From Diospyros lotus (Eukaryota > Streptophyta > Magnoliopsida > Ericales > Ebenaceae): DNA of 64,000 nt. This document shows, one piece after another, positions 24,794-36,435 of the stretch. Position 1 is the first letter of the stretch. The number at the start of each line of letters is the position of its first letter. Below the pieces are notes generated by a model that saw nothing but the letters and a program-made list of their open reading frames with translations, did no database searches and was not told the DNA's origin. Both the position numbers and the translations under genes were made by a program. The stretch is from the NCBI RefSeq assembly GCF_014633365.1, contig NC_068350.1, positions 37,067,119 to 37,131,118 of the forward strand, read 5' to 3'.

Positions 24794-25614
24794 ATCAACA
24801 CCACGAGCTGCATGAAATTTGCTCTCGAGAAAGTGTCTTACACTCTACCTTGCAACATTCTGAGCTCTATATTATAGCAACAGCTCGACCCGAAAGTGGG
24901 TTTTCATTTCATCATGTGGGTAGCGAATATAAAGTAGTTTCGTTGCTAGAATTCGTTTGATTTTATTGTTGGAATGCTCGTTAAGAATGATGGGGTTGAC
25001 TTGTAATGGAAAATCCTTTGAAGAGCTCAAGAGTTGCGGTTGTTATATTTCGTCTAATGCTTTCACAATATTGATTAGTGCATATTGGAAGTTGCGTATG
25101 GCCGAAAAGGCTGTGGAAGCTTTTGGCAAAATGAAGGACTTTGAATGTGAGTAGTAATTGCATACTTATCACATGATATTACATGTAATGGTTGAAAAAG
25201 ATGTTGTTTTGTTGGCATTGGCAGTTTATAATATGATGTTGAAGTCGAATTGCCGTCCAAATTATGATACTTATAGCGTTTTAATTGGTGGCAGTGTAAA
25301 AGTGGCAACACTCGAGATGCTCTTAAGTTGTTTGATGAAATAACTCAAAAATGTATAATGCCCAATAGGATAACTTGTATTGTGATTTTTTCAAGCTTGT
25401 CTCATGCCAACAAAGTCGATGAAGCATATAGACTATTTGAGGGTGTTTACTTGATATAATTACTTATAATGCTCTGCTCAGTGGGTTACGCATGTTGGGT
25501 AGAATTGATGAAGCATTTTTGCTCTTAAGGATGGATATGTCCTTGGGATAAATGGGTATAGTTGTTTGATTGATGGTCTATTTAGAACCCGAAGGTTTAT
25601 TGAGGCCCATGAAT

Positions 25615-25943
25615 AATATTTTTAATAAGATGTAATAATAATTATTGACTTTAAAATAATAATTAATATATTTTATTTTTGAAATCTAATAAGTTTGTAG
25701 GTATAAAAATTTGAAATGGAGCCTTTCAGCAAGCAATGAGCATGAATGTCTCTTGGTGCGATTTGGCGCTTTGTACTATTTTAGGCATACGTGAAATTAC
25801 AGAATTGCCCATATTGCGTACTGCAACTTTTATTATACTAGGGATGAATACTTTTACTTCCACAGTTAGTAGTTTCCCTTCCTGTGCAATCAAACCGATC
25901 ATCTATTTTCTCGCTCTTTCTCCCTAAGGTTTTGAGTTGAGGC
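25615..25943. other. Spacer between PPR pseudogene and AP2-like exon
   Basis: AT-rich at first (25615-25720), then mixed composition. No gene recognised. Similarity to block 2 begins around 25921. Confidence 0.5.
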
Positions 25944-26093
25944 ATGGTTGTCCTCTTCGTCTGGACAGGTGCTAAAAACAGAGACTGGCGACAACGGCAA
26001 CAGTGTAGAAGCCTTCGAAGGTGGTGGCGCAAATATTGCTATATATAAGAGTGAAGACGACAAGCGGAGCTCAATTTATCGAGGTGTCACAAG
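25944..26093 (+). pseudogene. Isolated exon 1 of an AP2-like transcription factor (copy 1)
   Basis: From about 25948 the frame reads SSSSGQVLKTETGDNG and ends KRSSIYRGVTR, followed by GTATTC, a plausible donor. SSIYRGVTR is the opening of an AP2 DNA-binding domain, and the serine-rich start plus the splice position just after it fit the At2g41710 group of AP2-like factors. The ATG at 25944 is one base out of frame with this reading, so the exon as it stands lacks a usable ATG. No following AP2-domain exons were found on this strand. The remaining recognisable exons of the gene lie on the opposite strand at 32808-34128. Confidence 0.75.
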
Positions 26094-26780
26094 GTATTCT
26101 CTTCTTCTGTTTGTGGATGTGTACAAGTGGTGATGTTTTATACATGTGCAAACGTAGGTGTAGATTGAACAATAATCTACTTGAAATTTGAAGAAGATAT
26201 GATATGTATGTTTGGAGAAATCAAACTAGTATTGAATCTTGCAAGAGGAACAACTTTTGTTGCCATGCTTTGTGTAAATCACCACCTAATTTCCTTCATT
26301 TGAAATAGATAACTTTGTTATAAGCATTTCCCCCTTGCTTAGTGATTCTCTATCAATGGTCATGATTATAAGGTTAAGTTGTTGTTTACGAGATTATTCA
26401 AAATTGATACTAAAAGAGTCCTAGTAGGTGGAGTTATGAAATATGATTTGACACTTATATTGCGTACATATTTTATGATGGTATAGGCAACCGACACAAT
26501 ATAATATATGTAATATGTATGATACATTTAAAATTAATGTCTTACACATATAAACATCATGTAACTAAGTTGACTTTGACATGTGTGCTTGTGATCTAGG
26601 AAGTAGACTCCTTTGGTGAAGCTTCCAACAAGTCTTCTTGGTGTGTTGAGGCTTTCCATAGTAATCACATTTTAAGTGCTCATTGTCCCCTAAAAAAGTT
26701 CATTAAGATTGCTTTGCCTACTCTTGTTCATTGTTGATTTTTCTATAAATGTAGTGTAACATAAAAGTTCTCCTACTCTC

Positions 26781-27165
26781 TGTCATGACCCAAGGGTAAG
26801 TCAGTAAATGTAATGGTAGAACAATTTGTACTAACCTTTAGTGATTAATTAGCTAAGAGGGGGGTTAAGTGGTTAGGTTCACTGTGCAACAAAAACTATT
26901 ATGTTTAGTTAGTGGGTTGTTACATTGTTAGAAGGCTGTTATGGTTGCTAGAGGCTCTATATAAGAGACCTATGGCAGTAAGACAGGATCACCGAGAATA
27001 ATGACAAGTATTCTCTTTTAATTCTCTCTCTGATTTTCCTCTTATTCTTTCTCATTCTTTATTTCTCATTTTTCCCCATTCTATCTGTTCCTTATACATT
27101 CATTTCTTCTCAAAATTCAATCTGAATTCCTTCAATTGTCCAGCCCACAATCTGAGGGCTTGACA
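26781..27165 (+). repeat. 5' LTR of the 2.4 kb gypsy derivative
   Basis: 385 bp, TGTCATGACCC...GGGCTTGACA, with a TATATAAGAG promoter-like motif near 26960. Confidence 0.9.
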
Positions 27166-27167
27166 AG

Positions 27168-27180
27168 TGGTATTAGAGCC
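27168..27180 (+). other. Primer-binding site of the 2.4 kb element
   Basis: TGGTATTAGAGCC, one mismatch from the complement of initiator tRNA-Met, two bases after the 5' LTR. Confidence 0.8.
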
Positions 27181-27649
27181 AGGCTTTCCTCGAAAACTGA
27201 GCAAGGTGATTTCAAGAAGTTGCAATGGAGGCGATAAACTCTTGTGAATCAGAAGCCAACCGTTGTTTGGAAGTGGATCAAATGTGGTGACTCTCGGATC
27301 AGATTTTAAAGCTGAAGTAAGGGGTCCATCGATTTGATTGATTTGGACAGACAAAAGTAGGGAGCAATCTGGGTAGGTGAGGCGAATTCAAGATTCCGAC
27401 AATTGTAGGCGGGCCACGGCCGGGGTAGGCTAGAAAAAAAAATGCGTGAATAAAGCAAGGCTTTAATGAGCAATCTTGATTGCAGGTTTAGGCTGATCAA
27501 TTCTCAGTTGTTGTTTGATTTGAATTAGAATCGAAAGTGGCTGGCGATTCGATTTGGGGGGTTTGATTCGAAGGCAGGAGTGGACTGTGACGGATGACGG
27601 AGGAATTCTACAGAAGTGATTGGGGTAGGCGATTGACCCATGCCATGGC

Positions 27650-28680
27650 GAATGGCACACAAATGAAGTAGCTTGAGTCTCGCATGGAGGCTTTGGAGTC
27701 AGGTATGATGTGCATGTTGGAAGACATGGTGGCCATGAAAATTTAAAGTCAGGAAGATATGGCTACCTTGAAGGATAGCATCTATGAGTTGGAGAAGGGC
27801 CAAGAAAAGGCGGGCTATTATGGGTAGAAGATCAAAGGCATGTTTAACATGCTGTTTGCTTTACCACAATTCCGTCTGTCGGCGAATTTTCCTCTAAGAA
27901 CAAGTCCAGAACCGATCTTCGATCGAGATGGTATTTTTCCCAGACTGGAGGGGGTGCGGCGACAAAAGATAGGCTCATGCCTCGATTGGAAATTCCAATC
28001 TTTGAGGGCGTTAAACCAAGATGATGGATTCGCCGTTGCAAGAGATTTTTCAAATTATACCGGATCAGTGAGAAGAAGAAGGTATCCTTGGCGGGAGTGT
28101 ATCTTAATGATACTGCAGACACATGGTACCAAGGTTGGAGGCAAGCTAAGGGTGGAGTAGTGACTTTGTTGAAATTTTCAAAAGAATTGTGTGGCCAATT
28201 TGGTGAGAAGAGAATGGTAGACATGGTGAATGAATTTACCAAATTGAGGGCAGAGGGGTCGATTGAAGACTACCTAAAGAAGTTTGAAGAATTGAGGGTG
28301 TTAGTGAGGATGTCTCAACCAAGCTTGATCGAACCCTATTTTGTGTCAAGCTTTACTAGCGAATTGAAAGACGAGCTGTGATCAATGGTCAAGATGATGA
28401 TGCTGTCAACAGTGAAACAGACAGCTGAGAAGGCAAAGCTCCAAGAGCTTACACTGGAAGCGATTTGCAATAGGTATGCAATGGAAATGTGAATTCAACC
28501 TTTGTTTTTTCAACTATTGGAAGGAAATCAAATGCATGTGAATTCTAAGATTTACAAAACCCGAATGCAACCAAATCCATTGCTATAGAGTAGCAATGAA
28601 AGTTGGGGTTATGTTATAAATGTGGTGACAAATTCAGCCTTGACCATCGACGCCACAAATGAAGAGGAGGAACCAACAAG
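27650..28680 (+). pseudogene. gypsy gag remnant
   Basis: The region holds a coiled-coil-like N-terminal part with stops. The Retrotrans_gag core is best seen at 28088-28380 with AGVYLNDTADTWYQGW, KELCGQFGEKRMVDMVNEF and EDYLKKFEELRVLV. A zinc-knuckle relic, CYKCGDKFSLDHRRH (about 28610-28655), has lost its final cysteine. The frame is interrupted around 28060 and ends with a stop at 28379-28381. Confidence 0.8.
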
Positions 28681-28751
28681 AATTGGGTAAGGAATAAGGC
28701 TCAATTGTTCTGAATTCTTAGGGTCAAGAATTGTTTGAAGATAAGGGGAAT

Positions 28752-29205
28752 TGTTACAACCTCAAGGGTAAGTCGATAAATGTAATGGCAAAACAATTTG
28801 TATTAATCATTAGTGGTTAATTAGCTGGGGGAAGGGGTTAAGTGGTAAGGTTAACTATGCAACAAAAGCTATTATGATTAGTTAGTGGGTTGTTACATTG
28901 TTAAAAGGTTGCTATGGTTACTAGAGGCTCTATATAAAAGATCTATAGCAATAAGACAAGATCATCAAGAATAATGACAAGTCTTAGCAATAAGACAAGA
29001 TCATCAAGAATAATGACAAGTCTTAGCAATAAGACAAGATCATCAAGAATAATGACAAGTCTTTTCTTTCAATTCTCTCTCTGGTCTTCCTCTCATTTTC
29101 TATTTTTCCTTTTTTCCCATTCTATTTGTTCCTCCCATATTCATTTCTTCTTGAAATTAATTCGAATACCTTCAATTGTCTAGCCCACAATCTAAGAGCT
29201 TGACA
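28752..29205 (+). repeat. 3' LTR of the 2.4 kb gypsy derivative, with tandem expansion
   Basis: 454 bp, TGTTACAACC...GAGCTTGACA. It is longer than the 5' LTR mainly because a 39-bp unit beginning AATAAGACAAGATCATC is present three times (about 28950-29066), where the 5' LTR has one. Confidence 0.9.
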
Positions 29206-29604
29206 CTCTCCTCTTAAACATTAAGAATAAGCATGCATCAAAGAAGGAAATGGATCCTTTGCAAGAACTTGGACCCAAATTTTATCATGCTCAACACTAA
29301 ATTCGACCAAACACACTATGTCAAAGAACTTTTGAGATTTTGTAGCATCTTAGGTCAGTCTGCTTGAAAATCTAAATAGAAGTCATTCCTTGCCACAAGC
29401 TACTTAATTCAAGCAAGGCATTGATTGATAGTCGTCTCACTTTTTTTCTTTTTTCTTTTTTGAGCTTATATACTTGTGCATCATTGCCTATTTGAGAGTA
29501 AGTCTAAGAAACAACAATCCAAATCTTATCTGCAACATCCAAGAGTATGTACCCACTAGCTATATGTGTTTCATCAAATTGATAAGCTAAGACATGACCA
29601 AAGG

Positions 29605-31125
29605 TGCCAAGGAGGAGAATTTAAAAATAGTTAATACTGTTTGGTTTACAGTTAATTAGTTAGACTAATATCAGTTAATTAGTTACTAGAAACAGAATCC
29701 AACTGTTGTTTTATTCTTTCATTCTTTTGTATATAAATACTGTTTGCAGTGATCAATAATATTTGAGAGGGAATTCATTTCGTAACATGTTATCAAATCT
29801 ATGGTGCTCTCTCTTCCTCTTTCTAGAAAACGATTACTGAAGTCTCGCTTCCCTTGTAAGCTTCCAGGGGAGATTGGTATTGAATCTGATATCTCACATT
29901 CCAAAGACATTAAGCTTGTGTGCAAACTACAAAAGTCATTATATGGATTAAAGTAGGCTTCCAAACAGTGGAATGCCAAGTTTATTGATTGTTTGATTCA
30001 GTGTGGATTTGTTCAATCAAAGGCAAATTACTCTTTGTTCACTAAACGCATGGGAGAAAACATTGTTGCTTTATTGGTCTATGTAGATGATATTATCATA
30101 TCAAGCAGCAAAATTGTTCTTATAGCTCCCAATTTAAGCTTAAAGATTTAGGTGAACAAAAATATTTTCGTGGGCTTGAAATAGCCAGATCCAAACATGG
30201 AATCTCAATTTCCCAAAGAAAGTAGGTTCTTGAATTGCTAGGAGACTGGTCATTTAGGAGCAAAGCCAAGCAACACACCCATGAAGTAAATCACAAGCTG
30301 GTTCATAATGATACAGACTTATTGCAAGATCCAGCAATGTACATGCAATTTGTGGGAAAGTTGTTATACTTAACATTAATAAGGTCTGATATTAGCTATG
30401 TTGTTCACATTTTAACTCAATTCGTGGAGAAACCAACAACTATACATTTGAATGCTTGAGATACCTTAAGTCATCACCAAGACAAGGTATACTTATGGCA
30501 TTATCTTCAAATTTGATCCTAAGAGCATACTTAGATAGTGATTGGGGAGGGTGCAGTGAAACAAGAAAGTCTTTGACAAGATTTTGTACTTGTAGATGCT
30601 TTGGTTAGTTGGAAATCAAAGAAACAGTAAACACTGGAAGGAAGCTCCGCAGAAGCTGAATATAGAGCAATAGCTGTGACTATATGTGAGATTATGTGGT
30701 TATTATATCTGTTAAACAACTTCAAAGTTCATCACGAGGAATCAATGCATCTGTATTGCAATAATGTTTCAGCATTGCATATCTCCAAGAATCCAATATT
30801 TCACGAAAGAACAAAGCATATTGAACTAGATTGCCATTTTGTTAGACAAAAGGTGCGCGCAAAAGTAATAAAGCTATTGCTAGCAAATATATTCACAAAA
30901 AGCATTGCATCTATCTCAATTTCACAGTTTACTGGACAAGATGAACATTCATAACATATATGCTTATCTCGTGGGGGAGTGTCAAAGAGGAGAATTTAAA
31001 AGTAGTTAATTACTGTTTTGTTTATAGTTAATTACTTAGACAAATATCAATTAATTAGTTACTAGAAATAGAATCCAGCTGTTGTTTTATTCTTTCATTC
31101 TTTTGAGAGAGTTCATTTCGTAACA
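29605..31125 (+). mobile_element. Internally deleted Ty1/copia remnant, copy 1
   Basis: LTR-like ends (29605-29787 and 30980-31125; TG(C/T)CAA...CGTAACA) with near-identical 5-bp flanks AAAGG and CAAGG. The interior jumps from just after the primer site into the reverse transcriptase: CKLQKSLYGLKQAS-type sequence (with a stop replacing a codon), VYVDDIIISSS at about 30080, and RNase H with AEYRAIAVT, NPIFHERTKHIELDCHFV. gag, protease and integrase are missing. A polypurine tract GTGGGGGAG precedes the 3' LTR. The same remnant in block 2 shows it inserted and was deleted before the duplication. Confidence 0.85.
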
Positions 31126-31130
31126 CAAGG

Positions 31131-32807
31131 AATTCTCAAACTTCCCATTCGTTGATGGTAGACAATCATTAGTTGGTTTCTTCTTTCTCTTGTCGGGCAG
31201 TCTCGAGCTTTGATGAACAATATGTACGATTGAGACCAAGGGATACAATTTTTGTTGCCATCTAATTTTACAGTAGTAATCTAAAGTGAGGGGACATCAT
31301 TTGGTAGCCTAAGCCTGCTCCAACTATTTCCTTCCCTGGATTGTGAAGCATCACTAATTTTTCTGATGTCCATGGAGAAGAGTAAATACCAAAACTGCAA
31401 GAATCTTAATTCAAGAAAGTAGGTGCACCAAGAGGGACTGGGTCCAACAAAAAGACAACCCTCAAGCAACAAGGATTGATCTAATTTAGCAAGGACAGGC
31501 CAGAAAACAGCAATTTACCACGACTATCACGCACTAACAGGCCAAAAACGCTTCATGCAAATTAATCGAAAGAAACAACCCTCCAGTGCCAAATGAACGT
31601 TCTCAAGCCAATGGTTGAAGTTAGATTATCACCAAAAAAATCAGCATTGAAGAAATTACACCAGGTTTTGCTACCAAATAAAATATGCCAATTGACTGTC
31701 AAAAGGTTTTGCTCGCTAGTGAGAAATAAGGTGGTCAAGGGAGGGAAAATTTGTAGGTTTAAGCATGTATTTTCTTGTCACATATTGCTATATTTATACT
31801 AGTTGGAGGAGGAAGAATAACAAAACTGTAATACTAAAAATAAAATATTGGCTAAATTCCACCCAACATTCATGAGGTTTGGCAAAAAGGCATAGAGTAC
31901 CCTCGTGTGTTTTTGGAAATGGCAGCATGCTGCCAAGAGGGTTGCACCCCAAAAAAATTTCATCTAGAATTCTTTCTAGGCAACCTCTCATGAACTACTA
32001 AAAAGTTACACTCGCTCAGTTACCTAAAGCAACCCTTCTCCTTTATTTAAGATTGACACCTTCAACACTAGAAGTATTGAGGGAATTACTAAATCTACGG
32101 TGGAGTTAGTTTCTTGTGTTACCAATGATCATTTTGTCAGCCCTTATTTGGTTGCATATATTGGCAATCAAGAACTGTATTAGAAAGCTGTGAAAAAATA
32201 CATTGAAATGCCTGTGTGAATGAACTTCTTAAATGCCACGTCATGGAAAGTTTCACTTCCCATATCCACCACTCAAAGCAGTACTCATTAATAGGAACAC
32301 AGCCATAGAGAAGTAGGAATGAAATATTTGATGTTCTAGGCTCTCTCGAAAAGAACTTTGATGAGTAAATTCGTAGATAGAATTACAATATTAAGCCCAG
32401 ATCATCTAGTTCACCCTTCATATAGAGCATGGTATTTTACCAACTATCAGGGCACCTAGTACTTGGCTCCAATTTTCAACTTAACATGTGTATATTCACC
32501 AAGTGTTGATCCTCGGTTTCCTATGCAACATACTTGAACTATTTTCAAAGAAACAAACCTTGTCAACTTGGTCGTGATATAGTACATATGCTCTGTGCTC
32601 TGAAATAAGAGGATGAGAATTTCTTGCCGTGCATTCTGATGCATAGCTCAATCTTCAAAACCTAGCAATCCAGTACAAGCATGCAACCATAGATAGTATC
32701 TTCTCATTGTCGTGCAAGTCTCAGATGTTGATAAATTTCTTTGTTCATTGATGAGCTCAAACCAAGAAATTCCTCCCAACCTGCTGCCATGATAGCAGAA
32801 CAGATTG
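31131..32807. other. Block 1 flank downstream of AP2-like 3' exons
   Basis: Matches 52157-53815. No coding gene recognised. On the minus strand the part nearest 32807 would be 3' untranslated sequence of the AP2-like copy. Confidence 0.5.
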
Positions 32808-34128
32808 TTATTCCTCCTGCTGGAAGTAGGTATAGTTTGAACTCGCCTCCATCTCTGTAACCTGCAGGAGAGTTTAAAATTTTCGTGAGGTGAATTTCGA
32901 AACAAACCCATCAAACAAAGACAAAAAGAAAGAAGTCAATAGTAACCCATCAAAAAGATTTAGAAGTGAGGAGTGGGTTCATTCTTGTTGAATTAAAATT
33001 TAGCAATTTAGGCTACTATAGCATCAAGGAACAGTATCTTCCCAGAGATGTGTATATATCAGAATTCAACTCAAAGGACACCTTAGAAAATTTCTCTATG
33101 AAATAAAACTAAAAAATGACCTCAATTTGGAATTGAATTCATAATTCTCTCAAGATAACAGCTTCACATTTTTGCCACTAACTATTGAGAACACCAGAAC
33201 ACTCGTCTCACATTCTCAAGATTGCAGATAGTACAAGAATCATTTTTGACATTCAACTAATAAATAAGCACACTTCACTAGAGTATACCAACCTCAGTGG
33301 TACAAGAATGTCCGGCAGGAAGAACAGGAACTAGTGTTGTCCAAAGAATGGGATCTGATAAGGGATTGATGGTATTGTAGTTGGTTAGAAGTGTTGCAGA
33401 CAAAAAAGGAGCCATTGGGTATATATTTCTCTGAAGAGGCAGTCCCCCACTGGAAACGAGTGCAACCCCAACTCCCTCACTTCTGCCATCATGACTTGAT
33501 TTATCAATGGCCTTGCCATAGGCTTTTTTGTTGATATTGCATTTATTTTCTCATTCTCATCATTGTCGGTGTGCTTCTCTTGCTTCTTTGATGCTCTCTC
33601 TTGTAAACTCTTGTAGGCAGCAGACCGTGACAATATGCTATGGCTGACAATGCAGAGCTTTTGTTCTTTGCTTAATGGAAAACGCCCAATTTGGGCATCT
33701 GGTAGGGCTCAGTGGGGCGGACCACCCACTCCAATATTTTAAGTTCACTGCCAATATCATCGGAATGACCATGCTTTGTTTCCTCTGAAGATTTTGTGAG
33801 AGAATCCGATTGATGGCTTTTGCTGGGGCCCCACCACTCAGTAACCCGTCAGATCAATCTTTCTATCGATGCAAAAACCAGCAGCATAGTCACTTTCTGT
33901 TGCTGCATCTTCACCTGTACCTTTCGCAAATGAAACAGTTTCATGTTACTCTTAGAAGAAATACAAAATACAAGGAAGAAAAAGATGTCAAATTTTGCTT
34001 AAAATAAATTCATAATGTTGCTCTCCTTGAGGCAAACCTGTCTAAAGATTTAATTTCCTTGAAAATTACCGTATTTTATGCTGTTCAAGTAATCAGGTCC
34101 AGCCATTCGAAGCAATGGGTCCCATCTA
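32808..34128 (-). pseudogene. AP2-like transcription factor 3' exons, copy 1 (frameshifted)
   Basis: Three exons are recognisable by comparison with block 2: 34070-34128 (WDPLLRMAGPDYLNSIKYG), 33293-33920 and 32808-32861 (C-terminal SSNYTYFQQEE then stop). The large exon carries at least two frame-breaking changes relative to block 2: a 2-base loss near 33840 that produces a stop after DLTGY, and a 1-base loss near 33642 in the ILSRSAAY region. The donor after the small exon has drifted from GTAAGT to GTAATT. Upstream exons are missing because the duplicated block ends at 34338. It cannot encode an AP2 protein. Confidence 0.85.
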
Positions 34129-34338
34129 CTGCATTGTGGAGGTGCATAGTATGGAGCAGAGAAGCAGAATATATCGCAATAAATCAATTGTACTGGATGT
34201 AGTAAAGATTTACGCATTCATAAAGGAGGTTCAACCATGCATAAGCTAAAGCCATAACTATCAATGACCGGAACAGACCAATAAAGTGAATTTAATGTGT
34301 CAAAACTTCAGTGTGGGAAGGATGCTAACAGTTGAACA

Positions 34339-34868
34339 ATATATAATGTATTATCTATACATACTATAAATAAAAATATATAATATTTATTATATAATTA
34401 TACATATATATCACAATTATTATTACTATATAATAAAATAATGTGTTATTATATACAATAATATATGTATATACGTTATATCATATTTTATTTATAATAT
34501 ATCATATATTATTTATTTTACTTATTATCTATAATATATTGTTTATTATATATTACAAAAATAAAAAATATAATATATATTATAAGTGACCTTATTTTGG
34601 ATTACAAATACTTAATAAATATATCTTAAGAAAAAAAGATTTCATTTTAAGTAATAGAGGTATTTTTTAAAATTTAGAGTATTTTTCAATAAAAGTGTCA
34701 AAAACACCAATAATAGCAATGTTTCTAAGTATTCCAATTCTTACTTTCTCATGCATACAAAACACAAGAATGTTACTATCCTATAAATATGATTCCCAAG
34801 AGAATAAAAGTTAGGAAGGCACCAAATGCCACATCAAAATAGACGGAGAAGCTTTCACATAATAAATC
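34339..34868. other. AT-rich spacer
   Basis: Starts at the breakpoint of block 1. It contains TATATAATA-type low-complexity sequence (34340-34600). No gene seen. Confidence 0.6.
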
Positions 34869-34869
34869 A

Positions 34870-35135
34870 TTTTTTTTTTTTGTAATGTGGGAAACTCGAG
34901 GGGTCCCTAGTACATAGATGGCCTTCAGTTGGGACTATTCCACCCTTTCTAAAACCCATAGTCCATCTGGATGCCAAGTGTATGGGCAGATTCACCGCGA
35001 GCTAAAGCTTGGAGCTTAGCCACTCGAATAGACACAAGCAATTACACAGTCTTACATGGAGGCAAAATCGAACTCACGACCTCGTGATATCCTAAGATCC
35101 TAAATGCGTGTAGTGGACCGTCTAATTTAGCACAA
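34870..35135 (-). mobile_element. SINE-like repeat
   Basis: On the minus strand a stretch of about 250 bases ends in a 12-base poly(A) (T run at 34870-34881). Near its head is GGTCGTGAGTTCGATTTTG, resembling a tRNA-type B box. The body contains AATCTGCCCATACACTTGGC and GGGACCCCTCGAG. The length, internal promoter-like box and A tail fit a tRNA-derived plant SINE. The A box and target duplication were not clear. Confidence 0.5.
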
Positions 35136-36068
35136 AATAGATACAAATCTAATTTAGCAAGAAGTATGCCTCTTGCTTGGCAGGTCGTTGAGTTAGCTAC
35201 ATTCACAAATTGTTGGAACCTTTCACAGCCTTGATTCAGATTGAAGAATGAATGAATGACCATCTTGTTACATACAAATGAATAATAAACTTTTATAACA
35301 TAGAATCAGAGCTATCTTCTCATCAAGTTTTATTCAAAGCACAACTTAACACAAGACTGAGAATGTATCTTAATTACCACTGCAACAGATTAGGCTCTCT
35401 AGAAGTATAAATATGTCGATGTATCAATTGCATTTGTTGTATCTCTGCAGAGAATGGATAGTTTCGATGATTAAGCGAGGGGGCTCCAGATCTTTCTCCT
35501 GGGGAGGGTTCCCTTGCAGTCATTGCATTTGTGAGGCAAAAGTATTGTCCAGAATCTACAAGGCAAGGAGGTGAAGAGTGAATTAGGCACGTTAAACCTG
35601 TTTGTTCTGCTTAACGCGAAATATTTTGAAGCTACAAGCATCAATCAAATGACTTGGGCTACAACAGTTTTTGCACATTTGCTAACAAGGATTGGTTTCA
35701 AAAGTGAGGGAGGCGAGGGATTGAAAAAGCACAACTTGCTGTGTCTGAGTTCTGGAAGATATATAACCTTGCCATGCATACAAGCCACTTCTAACCCTAA
35801 CAAATTCAAGTATAGGAAGCAACTTGGTTTTAAGAGAAACTTACCCCAATAAGTTGTTCAAAGAAGAAAGTAATTATGGTTTTCATGCTCGTATACAGTG
35901 CACAGTCCTATATTTTCTGGTAAACAGAAGCTCTTGTTGTCTTTCATTTGAAGTGATGTTAAAGGCACAAGAGTGTTAAAGAACAAGGACAGTGGTCCTT
36001 GGTGCTGGACATGAGGTAAATCCTTAGCACCAAGGCACCAGACGCTAGGGCTTGGTGCTAAAACTAAA
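35136..36068. other. Spacer, no gene recognised
   Basis: A frame of 93 codons at 35571-35852 has no recognised domain and a composition like its surroundings. Near 35990-36060 the motif CTTGGTGCT/AGCACCAAG recurs in both orientations, giving a small hairpin next to the gypsy insertion. Confidence 0.45.
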
Positions 36069-36420
36069 TGTCAGATCCTCGATGTGATTAGGCACCTTCT
36101 CGTAATTGAGAGAAGGCCGAATAGGCGGGAAGGAGAAATAAGGGAGGGAAAAGAGAGAAAGAGAGAGATTAAGAGAGACAGAATTTGAGAGAGAAAAAGG
36201 AGGAAAAAGATCAATGTAGAATTCTTACTTGATCCCCATCCTCGGTAGCTTTCTTTATTTATAAGGGAGGCGGTTAGTACATCTTCTAGAACAACCAATT
36301 GGCCCGCCAAGTGGCCATGTGCCTAAGCTATGATTCTCTACATCCTTTATTCCATACATCAGAGTAGCTAACCCAACTAACTGAAGGACTAATTACAATA
36401 TTATCCCCATGGTTGTGACA
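36069..36420 (-). repeat. 3' LTR of minus-strand gypsy element
   Basis: 352 bp. It differs from the partner LTR by scattered substitutions, a GA-tract indel and an extra stretch of about 13 bases between two GGCC motifs. Confidence 0.92.
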
Positions 36421-36435
36421 ACTCCCCCCTCCTTG
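36421..36435 (-). other. Polypurine tract of minus-strand gypsy element
   Basis: Minus-strand AAGGAGGGGGGAGT directly inside the 3' LTR. Confidence 0.85.

Larger units (their letters stand above)
20079..25614 (+). pseudogene. 5' part of a PPR gene, disrupted copy (interrupted by a copia element)
   Basis: Two segments, 20079-20194 and 24799-25614, together match roughly codons 1-320 of the intact PPR gene at 42985-45366. Damage is extensive. The start codon is ACG (20079-20081) instead of ATG. An in-frame TAG lies at 24875-24877 where the intact gene has CAG. There is a second stop after the FECE position, several small indels, and a deletion of about 18 bases near 25440. A 4.6 kb retrotransposon sits after the codons for KIIN. 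Homology ends abruptly near 25614, so the last 60 percent of the gene is absent. The copy also lacks about 1 kb of upstream sequence present in the intact gene. Confidence 0.9.
26781..29205 (+). mobile_element. Non-autonomous Ty3/gypsy-type LTR element (2.4 kb, gag remnant only)
   Basis: LTRs begin TGT and end GCTTGACA. The 5-bp target duplication CTCTC flanks it (26776-26780 and 29206-29210), and the sister block near 50025-50035 keeps the uninterrupted CTCTC site. The 1.6 kb internal region has a primer-binding site, a broken gag and a degraded zinc knuckle, but no protease, reverse transcriptase or integrase. It therefore depended on enzymes of an intact relative, plausibly the gypsy family also seen at 36069-41516 and 58793 onward, which share the LTR end style and gag motifs. 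Confidence 0.9.
25921..34338. repeat. Segmental duplication, block 1
   Basis: Matches 49145-55348 in the same orientation. Shared landmarks in order are: AP2-like exon 1 fragment; its intron-like flank; the GGATCCTTTGCAAGAACTTGG stretch; a copia remnant at the same site; the stretch from 31140 to 32800; and AP2-like 3' exons on the minus strand. Similarity ends sharply after AACAGTTGAACA (34338 and 55348). Block 1 alone carries the 2.4 kb gypsy derivative. Confidence 0.9.

Noticed and set aside
29719..29979. Minus-strand frame over the copia remnant
   Set aside because: Shadow of the plus-strand reverse-transcriptase and LTR sequence.
32456..32914. Minus-strand frames conserved in block 2 (53464-53922)
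   Set aside because: Conservation is due to the segmental duplication. The region is the last AP2-like exon plus its 3' untranslated sequence, read in the wrong frame.
35090..35120. tRNA gene suggested by GTGAGTTCGATTTTG
   Set aside because: Only a B-box-like motif is present. There is no cloverleaf, no acceptor stem pairing, and a poly(A) tail follows about 230 bases later, pointing to a SINE.
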